Assembly (NCBI RefSeq): GCF_011305415.1
Contig: NZ_JAANOQ010000007.1
Location: 163,218 to 227,217 of the forward strand
Direction of reading: 5' to 3'
DNA from: Flavobacterium bernardetii
GTDB taxonomy: Bacteria; Bacteroidota; Bacteroidia; Flavobacteriales; Flavobacteriaceae
Length of the DNA stretch: 64,000 nt
In this document: piece after piece, positions 34,135 to 43,558 of the stretch
Numbering within the stretch: the first letter of the stretch is position 1
Layout of the letters: every line of letters begins with the position of its first letter
Made by a program: the position numbers and the translations under genes
Notes under the pieces: model-generated
Database searches by the model: none
What the model saw: the letters and a program-made list of their open reading frames with translations, nothing else
Told to the model about the DNA's origin: nothing

Positions 34135-35793
34135 ATGTGGAAATCGCATCCTAAAGCATTGCCTTACTTGTTTTTATCTGAAATGTGGGAACGTTTCGGT
34201 TATTACTTAATGATTGGAATTTTTACCTTATATCTTAAAGATGTTGAAGCTGGATTCGCTATGACGGAAAAAGAAGCGTCCGATTTATACGGAACTTTCA
34301 TTGCTTTAGTATTTCTTACGCCTTTTATCGGTGGTTTAGTAGCTGATAGATATTTAGGCTATAAAAAATCTATTGTACTTGGAGGAATCATGATGGGAGT
34401 CGGATATTTTATGATGGGAATTCATAGTTTACCTATGCTGTATGTTGCTATGACATTAGTAATTGTAGGTAACGGATTCTTTAAACCAAACATCTCAACT
34501 TTATTAGGTAACTTCTATAACGAAGAAAAATATTTAGCTAAGAAAGATGAAGGGTACAACATTTTCTATATGGGAATTAACGTTGGTGCTTTCATTTGTA
34601 ACTTCTTCGGAGCAGCACTACAAATTTTATTAGGCTGGCAATATGCTTTTATGGCAGCTGGTTTAGGAATGTTCATTGGTGTTATTGTCTTTTTATTAGG
34701 TACGAAACATTACGGAAACAAAACAGAGAAAAAAGGAATTCAAGAAGGTGATATGCCATTTTCTAAAATTGTAATGTACATTTTAGTACCATCAGTAATA
34801 TTTGGAGTTATTGGATGGTTAATTAAAGGTGTGGCTTCTGACATTAATACAGATTGCGCTATTTTCGGTTCAGACAGTACGGATGCGTTTATTTTTGCTT
34901 GTATTCCTGTAGTCTATTTTTACGGAAGTTTATATTTCAAGGCTAAAGCCGAAGAAAAAAGACCTATCGGTGCTTTATTATCAATTTTTGCAGTAGTAAT
35001 TTTATTTTGGGCTGTTTTTAAACTGAACGGTTCGGCATTAACCACTTGGGCTGATAGATATACAGATAGAGAAATCAGCGGAACTACAAAAGCCGTTTTC
35101 AATAGTTTGAAATTATCCAAAGAAGTAGAATACAAAAAAGATTCAACAGAATTATACGATTCAAGTTTCCGACTTCAAAAAGAAAACGGTGAAGTTAAAA
35201 AAGTAGTGGATTATCCAGTTTATTTCAGAAATTCATCTAAAGAAACAATACCACAAGAAGGAAGTAAAGTTAGTATTTGGGCAACCAATTTAAGTCAATC
35301 TATCAATCCTGGTTGGGTAATTATTTTGACGCCATTAATTGTAGCCTTTTTCACTTTCTTAAGAAGTAGAAAAAAAGAACCTTCTACTCCAACTAAAATT
35401 GCTTTTGGTTTATTAATCTCAGCATTATCTGTTTTGGTTATGGTAGCTGCTGTTCATATTGGAAATAACGGAACAGAAAAAGTATCGGTTTGGTGGTTAG
35501 TCGCCAATTACGGAATTATCACAATTGGAGAACTATTCCTGAGTCCGATGGGATTATCCATTGTATCCAAATTATCTCCAAAAAACATTACAGCTTTAAT
35601 GATGGGTGGTTGGTTTTTATCGACCTCTATCGGAAATAAATTATCAGGTGTTTTAGCAAGTATGTGGGACACTTATGATGATAAAGCGAATTTCTTTTGG
35701 GTAAACTTCGGATTATTGATGTTTGCAACGGTACTAATGTTTGCTCTAGTAAAAAACTTAAACAAAGTAATGAAAGATCATGGAATCAACTAG
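34135..35793 (+). CDS. POT-family peptide MFS transporter 2
   Basis: A 552-residue POT/PTR-type transporter. EMWERFGYYLM carries the ExxER motif near residue 17, GNGFFKPNISTLLG and FYMGINVGAFICNFFG are the family signatures. A ~70-residue hydrophilic stretch (residues 310-395, rich in Lys, Glu and Ser, YTDREISGTTKAVF to EGSKVSIWATN) is inserted between helices and faces one side of the membrane; it is absent from the other two transporters. Starts 78 bases after the first transporter, beyond a terminator, and overlaps the third by 14 bases if that gene uses its first ATG. Confidence 0.93.
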   Translation: MWKSHPKALPYLFLSEMWERFGYYLMIGIFTLYLKDVEAGFAMTEKEASDLYGTFIALVFLTPFIGGLVADRYLGYKKSIVLGGIMMGVGYFMMGIHSLPMLYVAMTLVIVGNGFFKPNISTLLGNFYNEEKYLAKKDEGYNIFYMGINVGAFICNFFGAALQILLGWQYAFMAAGLGMFIGVIVFLLGTKHYGNKTEKKGIQEGDMPFSKIVMYILVPSVIFGVIGWLIKGVASDINTDCAIFGSDSTDAFIFACIPVVYFYGSLYFKAKAEEKRPIGALLSIFAVVILFWAVFKLNGSALTTWADRYTDREISGTTKAVFNSLKLSKEVEYKKDSTELYDSSFRLQKENGEVKKVVDYPVYFRNSSKETIPQEGSKVSIWATNLSQSINPGWVIILTPLIVAFFTFLRSRKKEPSTPTKIAFGLLISALSVLVMVAAVHIGNNGTEKVSVWWLVANYGIITIGELFLSPMGLSIVSKLSPKNITALMMGGWFLSTSIGNKLSGVLASMWDTYDDKANFFWVNFGLLMFATVLMFALVKNLNKVMKDHGIN

Positions 35794-37270
35794 TATGTAT
35801 ACGATAGAAGAAATACAAAACTTTAAAGGCAAATACCCAAAACAATTGTGGTATTTGTTTACAGTAGAAATGTGGGAACGTTTTTGCTTTTATGGAATGC
35901 GCGGTGTACTTACGTTTTTTATGGTAGATCAATTACTCCTAAAAGATGATGCTGCGAACTTACAATACGGTGCTATTCAAGCATTTGTTTATGCTTTTAC
36001 ATTTATCGGTGGTATTTTTGCGGATAAAGTTTTAGGCTTTAAAAAGTCCTTATTTTTTGGTGGAATTGTTATGATTCTAGGGAATTTATTAATTGCCTTT
36101 TCTCCTCAAGATATGTTTTACTATGGTATTGCTTTTTCAATTATTGGGACTGGTTTTTTTAAACCAAATATTTCATCAATGGTTGGTGAATTATACGATG
36201 AAAAAGATCCACGACGTGATGCAGGATTCGGAATGTTTTATGCCGGAATAAATATTGGTGGCTTTTTAGGTGGTATATTATGTATTTATTTAGGGAAATT
36301 CTATTCTTGGCAATTGTGCTTTCTTGCCGCAGCAATTGTTATGATTTTTGGTTTATTAACCTTCTTATTTACTAAAAAACATTTAGGTCCGATTGGAGAT
36401 TCTCCTTTGTTAGAAATGCCAGAATCTAAAAGAAGAGTTAGAGAAATTGCCGTTTATGTTGGTTCTTTAATTAGTATTCCATTCATTTACACCATGGTGA
36501 TTAATACTGATTATACTGATTATTTCATGTATACTATTGGAATAATTGCACTTCTATATTTCATTTATGAATTAGTTAAACTTGGAAATGTTAGCTTACA
36601 GAAAAAATTAATTGCAGCATTTGCATTCATTTTTTTCTATTTATTGTTTAACGCGATATATGAACAAAGCGGCGGATCCTTATCATTATTTGCGAAAGAC
36701 AATTTAACTAACAATTTATTAGGCTTTACAATTGATCCAAATGCTGTTAACAATAGCTCTAACACATTGTTTGTAATTATTTTAAGCCCACTAATAGGAT
36801 TATTATGGTTATGGCTTGCCAAAATGAAATTAGAACCAAATACATTAATTAAATTTGGAATTGGATTTTTATTTCTTTCTGCATCTTTCTATATTTTTTA
36901 CTACACCAAGTTTTTCGCAAACGCTGAAGGAATAACTTCATTAAATGTCTTTACGTTTGCTTACTTTATAACAACAATTGGAGAATTATGTTTAGGACCA
37001 ATTGGAATGTCTATTATCACAAAACTTTCTCCAAAAAGATTATTTGGAATGATGATGGGATTATGGTTTTTAGCAAGTGCTTTTGGGCAATTAGCGGCAG
37101 GGAAATTAGGAGCTGCTATTTCTCAATCCAATGAAGGAACAACTTTGGTAACAAAATTACAATCCTATACTGATGGCTATTATCAATTGGCAATTTATGC
37201 TTTAGTTGCAGGAATCGTTTTAATTGTTATTTCGCCATTAGTTAAAAAATTAATGCAAGATGTTAAGTAA
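35780..37270 (+). CDS. POT-family peptide MFS transporter 3
   Basis: A 496-residue POT/PTR-type transporter, the shortest of the three. VEMWERFCFYGMRG has the ExxER motif, GTGFFKPNISSMVG and FYAGINIGGFLGGI the family signatures. ATG 35780 overlaps the upstream gene by 14 bases; the alternative ATG at 35795 lies directly after its stop (MYTIEEIQNFKGKYPKQLW) and is equally likely. Either way the pair is translationally coupled. Substrate range may differ from its neighbours, but this cannot be read from sequence. Confidence 0.9.
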   Translation: MESTSMYTIEEIQNFKGKYPKQLWYLFTVEMWERFCFYGMRGVLTFFMVDQLLLKDDAANLQYGAIQAFVYAFTFIGGIFADKVLGFKKSLFFGGIVMILGNLLIAFSPQDMFYYGIAFSIIGTGFFKPNISSMVGELYDEKDPRRDAGFGMFYAGINIGGFLGGILCIYLGKFYSWQLCFLAAAIVMIFGLLTFLFTKKHLGPIGDSPLLEMPESKRRVREIAVYVGSLISIPFIYTMVINTDYTDYFMYTIGIIALLYFIYELVKLGNVSLQKKLIAAFAFIFFYLLFNAIYEQSGGSLSLFAKDNLTNNLLGFTIDPNAVNNSSNTLFVIILSPLIGLLWLWLAKMKLEPNTLIKFGIGFLFLSASFYIFYYTKFFANAEGITSLNVFTFAYFITTIGELCLGPIGMSIITKLSPKRLFGMMMGLWFLASAFGQLAAGKLGAAISQSNEGTTLVTKLQSYTDGYYQLAIYALVAGIVLIVISPLVKKLMQDVK

Positions 37271-37271
37271 C

Positions 37272-37303
37272 TTGTGTTTAAACATACAATTTGTATATAT
37301 TTG
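37272..37303 (+). promoter_or_regulatory. Promoter of the thioredoxin-like gene
   Basis: TTG at 37272-37274, a 21-base spacer and TATATTTG at 37296-37303, 25 bases before the ATG at 37329. Confidence 0.6.
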
Positions 37304-37328
37304 TAAAATAAATTTAAGATAATATCAA

Positions 37329-37790
37329 ATGAAAAAAATAATCTTAGTATTCGCGTTTTTAATTAGCGGATTTATAGCTCAAGCTCAAGAATTAAATTGG
37401 TATACTGATATGTCAAAAGCAACGGAAGCTTCCTTAAAAGAAAATAAACCTTTGCTATTGTTTTTCACAGGTTCTGACTGGTGTGGTTGGTGTACAAAAT
37501 TACAAAAAGATGTTTTAAAAACTACTGAATTTGCAAATTGGGCAATGCAAAATGTAATTTTAGTAGAATTAGATTTCCCAAGAAGAACACCACAAGATCA
37601 AAATTTAAAAATGCAAAACCAACAATTAGCTCAAACTTTTGGCATTCAAGGTTATCCTACTGTTTGGTTTGTTAATCCAATAAAAGGGGAAGATAACCAA
37701 GTGAATTTAACTGGTTTAGGTTCATTAGGATATGATAAATCAGCAACAACTTGGATTGCAAATGCTAATACATTTTTACCAAAAAAATAA
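37329..37790 (+). CDS. Periplasmic thioredoxin-like protein
   Basis: A 153-residue exported thioredoxin-fold protein. Signal peptide 1-20 (FIAQAQ-EL). Active site WCGWC near residue 50 in SDWCGWCTKLQKDV, the cis-Pro of GYPTVWFVNP at the family position. It belongs to the thioredoxin_7-like group with a TGSDWC motif, typical of Bacteroidota periplasmic reductases. The partner is unknown. Own promoter; its terminator extends into the coding end of the convergent comEC gene. Confidence 0.85.
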   Translation: MKKIILVFAFLISGFIAQAQELNWYTDMSKATEASLKENKPLLLFFTGSDWCGWCTKLQKDVLKTTEFANWAMQNVILVELDFPRRTPQDQNLKMQNQQLAQTFGIQGYPTVWFVNPIKGEDNQVNLTGLGSLGYDKSATTWIANANTFLPKK

Positions 37791-37793
37791 AGA

Positions 37794-39803
37794 TTAATTC
37801 AATCTATAAAATCCCTTTTCGGCTGTGGCATGAAAAGGGATTTTTTCTTGCTCACAAGTTACCTTCCAGAGTTTTACATAACTTTTATAATTGGAACCAT
37901 CTGCAATAATTTCCTTGGGTCTTATAGTCGCAATTAATCGCTTTAAATTAATTTTTGGAGATTGCGTCAACACCACAACTTCTGGTTTTTGCATCGAATT
38001 ATAAACACCCAAACTGTCAATACAAAGTATCTTTTTCTTGAAAGCAAATACATTTTTTACAGGTTCAACACGATAGTTTTTTACGAATTTACCTCGTGTG
38101 TACGATTCAATAGTTTGTTTAGAATTGATTATATCATCGGTATAAAAAACAGCAGAATTATTTTTAGTTTCCACGAAAAGATTGTGTTTCATCACATTAA
38201 AAACCACAAATTCATCATTACCTTTTTCATTAGAATTCAAAAAGAAATAACCCATTTGAAATAGTAAAACAGCAACTAAAATTGGACTCAAATTCTTAAC
38301 TTTCGGATGGTAAACAAAATAAATTAAACAGCCGATTATTACATATAAAAGTACGACTAACACTTCGTGAAAAGCGATATTCTTAATTATAAAAGTTTCG
38401 AATTGAACAATCCAAGCTGTAAAATTATTCATCCAATCAATTAACATATTTACGAAAAGACTCAAATAAACAGCAACTTTAGGAAGTAAAAAATTGAACG
38501 GAATTAAAACCAATCCTACAACTAAAATTATACTTGACAGCGGAATCGCAATTAAATTCGCCACCAAAAACAACAACGGAAATTGTCCGAAATAATACAA
38601 GGTCAAGGGCAACACGCCAATTTGCGCCACTAATGAAATCAATAATAACGACTTGGTTTCTCGTACAATATAATATTTCGAATAACTGTATTTTCGAACA
38701 AAAGGTTGAAAAACAACAATGCTTAAAACGGCTGCGAAACTCAATTGAAATCCAACATCAAACAGATAATTTGGATTATATAACAATAAAAACATCGCGG
38801 ATAACGCTAATGAATTGTAAATATTAGATTGTCGGTTTAAGATTTTTGCAAAAGCAATAATGGAAAACAACACCGCTGCACGAACTATTGAAGCAGAAAA
38901 TCCAGCTAAAACAGCGTAAAACCACAACACCGATAATGAAATTAAAAAGATGTACACTTTTCCTTTTTTCAAGCGTTGTAAAGGTTTGGTTAACCAAAGT
39001 ACAATTCCGTAAATTAACGCAATATGTAAACCAGAAATAGCCAAAATATGTATAATTCCGGCTTGTGTATAACTGTTACTCAATTCTTTTGATAACTCCG
39101 TTTTTTCACCAAAAAGCAACGCCATTAATAAATTATAATTGTCTGATTTGAAACTATCAATTGGATAACTTTTTAATAATTTCGACTTAATTACATTGAT
39201 ATAATGATAAAAATTAGCATTCGCAGAAACTTCCAACTTATCCGTTTCTTTTAGTTTTACTTCATGAAAAACATTCTGATTTTGTAAATATTTAGAATAA
39301 TCAAATTGATGTGGATTAAATGAATTTTGAAGTAATTTCGGAGTTTCAAAAAACTTGATTTTATTTCCAACCTCAACAACTTTCTTAGCCTTTTTCGGAA
39401 CATAAAAAATGAATTTTCCACTACAATTTTGCTCATTTATAGAAGTGGTTTTCAGTATAAATTTATCGTAATAAACCGTTGATTTTAATTTTTCTGAAAC
39501 AATTCCCTGAACAATATTTTTCTCTGAAAGGAAATTTAAAAAATGAGTTGACGAATTAATTTCTCGATGTAAATACGTTGAAAACATCCCGAAAGTAAGA
39601 CTTAAAATCAGAACGAAACTCTCAAAAAAATGACTTTGAAATTTCTTTTTAGCGTTCAAAAAGTAAGAAATTCCAAAACCAATCGCACTAAAAATTATTC
39701 CAATAAGAATAGAATTAATAGTTAAATTAAAGAAATTCTGCGTTAAAACTCCAATAACAAAACCAGAAAGTACTGGAACAATTGGAAACTTAATAAAATT
39801 CAT
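37794..39803 (-). CDS. comEC: ComEC/Rec2-family DNA-uptake membrane protein
   Basis: A 669-residue multi-helix inner-membrane protein. The N-terminal DUF4131-type region (to about residue 190) contains an OB-like segment; the Competence domain with IIHILAISGLHIALIYG and the SLALSAMFLLLYNPNYLFDVGFQLSFAAV region forms the channel. The C-terminal part after the last helix (about residue 525 on) is a short, metallo-beta-lactamase-like remnant without the HxHxDH motif, as in other Bacteroidota. The protein transports single-stranded DNA in transformable bacteria; competence of this organism is unproven. Terminal gene of the lpxB / Grx-like / NlpC-P60 / comEC run. Confidence 0.9.
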   Translation of the reverse strand: MNFIKFPIVPVLSGFVIGVLTQNFFNLTINSILIGIIFSAIGFGISYFLNAKKKFQSHFFESFVLILSLTFGMFSTYLHREINSSTHFLNFLSEKNIVQGIVSEKLKSTVYYDKFILKTTSINEQNCSGKFIFYVPKKAKKVVEVGNKIKFFETPKLLQNSFNPHQFDYSKYLQNQNVFHEVKLKETDKLEVSANANFYHYINVIKSKLLKSYPIDSFKSDNYNLLMALLFGEKTELSKELSNSYTQAGIIHILAISGLHIALIYGIVLWLTKPLQRLKKGKVYIFLISLSVLWFYAVLAGFSASIVRAAVLFSIIAFAKILNRQSNIYNSLALSAMFLLLYNPNYLFDVGFQLSFAAVLSIVVFQPFVRKYSYSKYYIVRETKSLLLISLVAQIGVLPLTLYYFGQFPLLFLVANLIAIPLSSIILVVGLVLIPFNFLLPKVAVYLSLFVNMLIDWMNNFTAWIVQFETFIIKNIAFHEVLVVLLYVIIGCLIYFVYHPKVKNLSPILVAVLLFQMGYFFLNSNEKGNDEFVVFNVMKHNLFVETKNNSAVFYTDDIINSKQTIESYTRGKFVKNYRVEPVKNVFAFKKKILCIDSLGVYNSMQKPEVVVLTQSPKINLKRLIATIRPKEIIADGSNYKSYVKLWKVTCEQEKIPFHATAEKGFYRLN
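37808..37846 (+). terminator. Intrinsic terminator for the thioredoxin-like gene, inside comEC
   Basis: AAAATCCCTTTTC / GAAAAGGGATTTT with an 11-base loop and a six-T tail on the plus strand. It lies wholly inside the last codons of the convergent comEC gene, so one stretch of DNA is both terminator and coding sequence. Confidence 0.8.
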
Positions 39804-39809
39804 ATGATT

Positions 39810-40481
39810 TTATTCAAGAATCCTGTTTACACCTACAAAAGTTCTTGCATAATAATTTTCTGCTGTTGAAGAATAAATTACACCGCTACTTGTAGATGAA
39901 TGTATGAATTTTATAATTCCATCTGAGTTTTCAGTAACAATTCCAACATGACTCACTCCGCCTCCACTCGTATTAAAGAAAATTAAATCGCCGGCTTTGG
40001 CTTCACTTTTCAAAATGCGTTTTCCACTTCTTGCCATTTCATGTGAACTCCTTGGTAACTCAATATCAAACTGACTCAAGGTATAATTTACGAATCCAGA
40101 ACAATCAAAACCAGCTGGACTAGAACCTCCACCACGGTATGGCGAGCCTAAATTTTCCGCGGCTACATTTAAAATTTGGTGTTTTATATAATCCGAAACT
40201 TCGAATGTTGGGGTAAAATCTTGTGGTGTTTCTTCTTCAACAACCACTTTGATTTTCGATTTTTCTACACTATCATTAAAAGCAATTTTTTTAGCTTTCT
40301 CAAGTGCTCTTAATTCTTTTTTGTTGGGTTTTACAGGTTTATCTAAACCTTTTTTTTCTGTGTAACTATAAGCACCAATTTTTACTGCATCATTTTTTGA
40401 AGTAATAATAGTTGGCCTTTGTGTTGATTTACAACTATATAAAAAAATAGTTAGTAAGAATATATAAATAGAATTTTTCAA
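39810..40481 (-). CDS. NlpC/P60 (C40) lipoprotein endopeptidase
   Basis: A 223-residue lipoprotein. The lipobox is YSC (Cys17) after a short hydrophobic stretch. After a Lys-rich linker, residues 98-220 are a NlpC/P60 domain with catalytic Cys127 (GFDCSGFVNYTL), His178 (VSHVGIV) and the third polar residue His in FIHSSTS, which cleaves cell-wall peptides (gamma-D-Glu-diaminopimelate type bonds). The start is TTG at 40479-40481; no ATG fits and the -7 box at 40512-40519 lies 30 bases upstream. It overlaps no neighbour and precedes comEC by six bases. Confidence 0.87.
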   Translation of the reverse strand: MKNSIYIFLLTIFLYSCKSTQRPTIITSKNDAVKIGAYSYTEKKGLDKPVKPNKKELRALEKAKKIAFNDSVEKSKIKVVVEEETPQDFTPTFEVSDYIKHQILNVAAENLGSPYRGGGSSPAGFDCSGFVNYTLSQFDIELPRSSHEMARSGKRILKSEAKAGDLIFFNTSGGGVSHVGIVTENSDGIIKFIHSSTSSGVIYSSTAENYYARTFVGVNRILE

Positions 40482-40511
40482 GTTTTCAATGTTTTAATGG
40501 CTGCGAATTTA

Positions 40512-40519
40512 CAAATTTA
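40512..40519 (-). promoter_or_regulatory. -7 box (TAAATTTG) before the NlpC/P60 gene
   Basis: Reverse-strand TAAATTTG at 40512-40519; its first three bases are the stop codon of the upstream glutaredoxin-like gene (40517-40519). It would allow separate expression of NlpC/P60 and comEC. Confidence 0.5.
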
Positions 40520-40891
40520 TTTTATAGTTTTTAAAAACTTAGGTAAGTCTTCATGACTATGTGATACTTTTCCATTGATAACAATTATTGGAAACGTAAT
40601 GCTTTTAGGTAGACTTTTATCTTCTTTAATTAAATTCCAAATTTTAGCTCTATCATCAGCACTATCATATTTTAATTCATTAAAAACAATCTTATTCTTT
40701 TTAAAATAGGAAATCGATTCTTCGCATCTTGGACAAGCCTTTTTTGTCATTATAAAAACACCTTTATTAAGATTTGCTACAGGAATTTTAAGTGTAGGTG
40801 AAGCATTTTCTTTCTTTTTGACTGTTGGATTTTGCTGCGAAAAAGAAGCAATATAAAACAGAAGAATAATTAAAAATACAATATTTTTCAT
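40517..40891 (-). CDS. Exported glutaredoxin-like protein
   Basis: A 124-residue thioredoxin-superfamily protein with a signal peptide (to about residue 19, IASFSQ-QN). The redox motif is CPRC (KACPRCEESISYF), the next strand is NELKYDSADDR and the cis-Pro region reads TFPIIVINGKVSHS. The overall shape is glutaredoxin-like, so a periplasmic thiol role is likely; substrate unknown. The ATG abuts the stop of lpxB with no gap. Confidence 0.82.
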   Translation of the reverse strand: MKNIVFLIILLFYIASFSQQNPTVKKKENASPTLKIPVANLNKGVFIMTKKACPRCEESISYFKKNKIVFNELKYDSADDRAKIWNLIKEDKSLPKSITFPIIVINGKVSHSHEDLPKFLKTIK

Positions 40892-42010
40892 TTAGTTCTT
40901 TTTAATGGTATTAATTATCAAATTGGCCGTTTTTGAACTGGCTCCTTTTCCGCCTAATTTTTGTTCTAAAATAGTATATTGAGATAAAATTTCTTCTCTT
41001 TGATTTCCAGAAATAATCTTATTCAATTCCACTTCTAAGTTTTTCGTATTGAGTTCTTTTTGAATTAATTCTTTCACGACTTCTTTGTCCATAATCAAAT
41101 TCACCAAAGAAATAAATTTCAAAGTAATAATACGTTTGGCTATTTCATACGAAATTCGATTGGCTTTATAACATACTATTTGTGGCACTTTGAACAAAGC
41201 GGTTTCTAAAGTCGCCGTTCCTGAAGTGACTAAAGCCGCATGAGAAACACTTAATAAATCGTAGGTTTTATTACTTACGAAATTTACGTTTTCCGTAGTT
41301 AAAAATTGCTTATAAAACTCATAATCCTGACTTGGAGCACCAGCAATTACGAATTGATATTCTGAAAATTTATCAACAACAGAAAGCATAATCGAAAGCA
41401 TTTTTTCAATTTCTTGTTTTCTACTTCCTGGCAATAAAGCGATGATTGGTTTTTGCGACAACTTATTTTCAGCTGTGAATTTTTCAAACGTAGTTTTTTC
41501 TCTGTTAGAAATCGCATCAATTAAAGGATGACCCACAAATTCAACTGGAAAATTATGCTTTTTCTCATAAAAATCTTTTTCGAAAGGCAAAATCACATAC
41601 ATTTTATCTACATCACGCTTGATTTCTTTAATACGATTTTCCTTCCAAGCCCAAATTTGTGGTGAAATATAATATTGATTTTGAATGCCTAATTTCTTAG
41701 CCCATTTCGCAATTCGCATATTAAATCCGGGATAATCTATGTAAATTAAAGTATCTGGTTGAAACTGAAGAATGTCTTTTTTACAAACAGAAATATTACC
41801 TAAAATGGTTCGCAAATTCATAATCACTTCGGCAAAACCCATAAAAGCTAAATCGCGATAATGTTTCACTAAAGTTCCGCCTACATTTTGCATTAAATCA
41901 CCACCCCAAAAACGAATTTCGGCAGTTGGATCTTTCACTAAAATAGCTTTCATTAAGTTGGAACCGTGTAAATCGCCAGAAGCTTCACCAGCTATTATGT
42001 AATATTTCAT
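40892..42010 (-). CDS. lpxB: Lipid-A-disaccharide synthase
   Basis: A 372-residue GT19 glycosyltransferase that joins lipid X and UDP-diacylglucosamine into the disaccharide core of lipid A at the inner-membrane face. The N-terminal YYIIAGEASGDLHGSNLMKAI is diagnostic, followed by DYPGFNMRIAKWAK, GHPLIDA, LLPGSRKQEIEKML and VTSGTATLETALF. Length fits. In many Flavobacteriaceae surE precedes lpxB; here no such gene lies upstream. It leads the lpxB-glutaredoxin-like-NlpC-comEC run. Confidence 0.95.
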   Translation of the reverse strand: MKYYIIAGEASGDLHGSNLMKAILVKDPTAEIRFWGGDLMQNVGGTLVKHYRDLAFMGFAEVIMNLRTILGNISVCKKDILQFQPDTLIYIDYPGFNMRIAKWAKKLGIQNQYYISPQIWAWKENRIKEIKRDVDKMYVILPFEKDFYEKKHNFPVEFVGHPLIDAISNREKTTFEKFTAENKLSQKPIIALLPGSRKQEIEKMLSIMLSVVDKFSEYQFVIAGAPSQDYEFYKQFLTTENVNFVSNKTYDLLSVSHAALVTSGTATLETALFKVPQIVCYKANRISYEIAKRIITLKFISLVNLIMDKEVVKELIQKELNTKNLEVELNKIISGNQREEILSQYTILEQKLGGKGASSKTANLIINTIKKN

Positions 42011-42090
42011 AGATACTTTTTAGTCAACTCTGTCAAAATTCAAAACTTTGAAAGAGTTTTTAAATAATTATTCGGCTAAGATAAAGATTT

Positions 42091-43407
42091 CTATTCTTTA
42101 GTGAAATTAAATTTTTTCTGACCTTGTTTTAAAACAAAACCCTCTTTTGAGAAATCCATTTCAATACCACCAGCTTGAAAATAAAAAAGATCTTCACTTG
42201 CGTAAGTCAGTGGGAATTCTGGTTGCCCAGTTGCTTGTGCGTATAACTCGCCATTCTTTTCAAAAATTTTAACTTTTAAAGTAATATCTGTAGAAGCATA
42301 AGTACCAACATAATCTTTAATTTTCTCCGGATTTAAAGTTTCAAAAACTGGAAAACGATAAGGTGATTTGTAGTAAATACTCAAAATACCAAGCATAATA
42401 TCATTTTGACTATAATTTACGCCGTTTGAAATGAATGAAATCGTCATGTCATCTTGCTGATAATAACCCATTGTAGCTTCAAAACCTTCAATTCTTCCAT
42501 TATGACCGAAGAATTTTCTTTCCCCAAAAGGAAAACGAATTAAAGCCATTCCGTAGGTTTCTTTCAATGTTTTCATCAATTCAAATGAAGCTGGACTCAC
42601 TAAATTTCCTTTAAATAAGGCACGAATAAATTGAGTTAAATCTTCTGGTGTAGAAATAATTCCACCAGATGAAAAGTCTAAGTCATTATTTCTTTCATCA
42701 ATTTGATCCCAATATTCACCATTAAAAGTGTACGAATAACTTTCTCTTTTCGTAACATCCTTTTTTTCGCTAGTATAATACGTATTCTTTAAACCTAACT
42801 TGTCGGTGATTCTGATTTTTAAATTTTCAGCATACGATTTTTTAGTTGCTTTTTCAATAATTAACCCTAAAACATAATAATTAGAATTACTGTTTTCATG
42901 CTTAGAATTTGGTTCGAACGTAGAAGGATAATTTTCAATTTTCTTAAAAATTAACTCTTTCATATTTGGTTTACCCAAAACATCCGTTAACGTCGCATCA
43001 GCTGTGGTATAATCTCTAATTCCAGTTCGTTGGTACAATAATTGTTCGATAGTAATTTTATCGGCGTTTTCAATTTTTGGAAAAAATTTACTTAATTTAG
43101 TGGTTAACAAAATCTTTTTTTCGTCTACTAATTGCATAATCATTGCCGCCGTAAACGTTTTGGTGATAGAACCTATTTTATATTTTGTCCCACCATTGGC
43201 TCTAATACCTTTTGTAGCTTCAGAATAACCATAAGCTTGTTTAAAAACTACTTCATCGCCTTGCATAATACAAAGCGAACCCATAAACTTATCATGTTCA
43301 TTCAAATGATTTAAAAGACTATCAATACGCGCTAAACTCGCAGTTGCTTCTTGAGCAAAAGTAACTACTGAAAGAAATAAAAATAAAATGGTAAGTTGTT
43401 TTTTCAT
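42091..43407 (-). CDS. Exported serine hydrolase of the beta-lactamase / penicillin-binding superfamily
   Basis: A 438-residue exported protein with a signal peptide (1-18, VVTFAQ-EA). The serine hydrolase domain covers about residues 25-340: catalytic SxxK as Ser80-x-x-Lys83 (GSITKTF), then a NSNYYVLG region and FFGHNGRIEG near the third motif position. The C-terminal ~90 residues form a small beta-rich extension of the type often attached in this group. Class C-like folds include esterases, D-amino-acid peptidases and true beta-lactamases, and resistance cannot be inferred. Single gene, divergent from the large uncharacterised OM protein. Confidence 0.85.
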   Translation of the reverse strand: MKKQLTILFLFLSVVTFAQEATASLARIDSLLNHLNEHDKFMGSLCIMQGDEVVFKQAYGYSEATKGIRANGGTKYKIGSITKTFTAAMIMQLVDEKKILLTTKLSKFFPKIENADKITIEQLLYQRTGIRDYTTADATLTDVLGKPNMKELIFKKIENYPSTFEPNSKHENSNSNYYVLGLIIEKATKKSYAENLKIRITDKLGLKNTYYTSEKKDVTKRESYSYTFNGEYWDQIDERNNDLDFSSGGIISTPEDLTQFIRALFKGNLVSPASFELMKTLKETYGMALIRFPFGERKFFGHNGRIEGFEATMGYYQQDDMTISFISNGVNYSQNDIMLGILSIYYKSPYRFPVFETLNPEKIKDYVGTYASTDITLKVKIFEKNGELYAQATGQPEFPLTYASEDLFYFQAGGIEMDFSKEGFVLKQGQKKFNFTKE

Positions 43408-43558
43408 CGTTATTCTGTTTTAATAATTTGTGTGTTTTTTGTGCAAAATGTTACGAGTTGGTTTTGAAACATTTATATCTATAACGAAATTTACGAAATA
43501 GAATTGCATACAAAAACCAAAATTTTCTCGTTTATACAAATATCAGTACTTTTACCGT

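Noticed and set aside
42091..43407. Acquired beta-lactamase
   Set aside because: Only the general SxxK serine hydrolase fold can be supported; the C-terminal extension and context do not suggest resistance.
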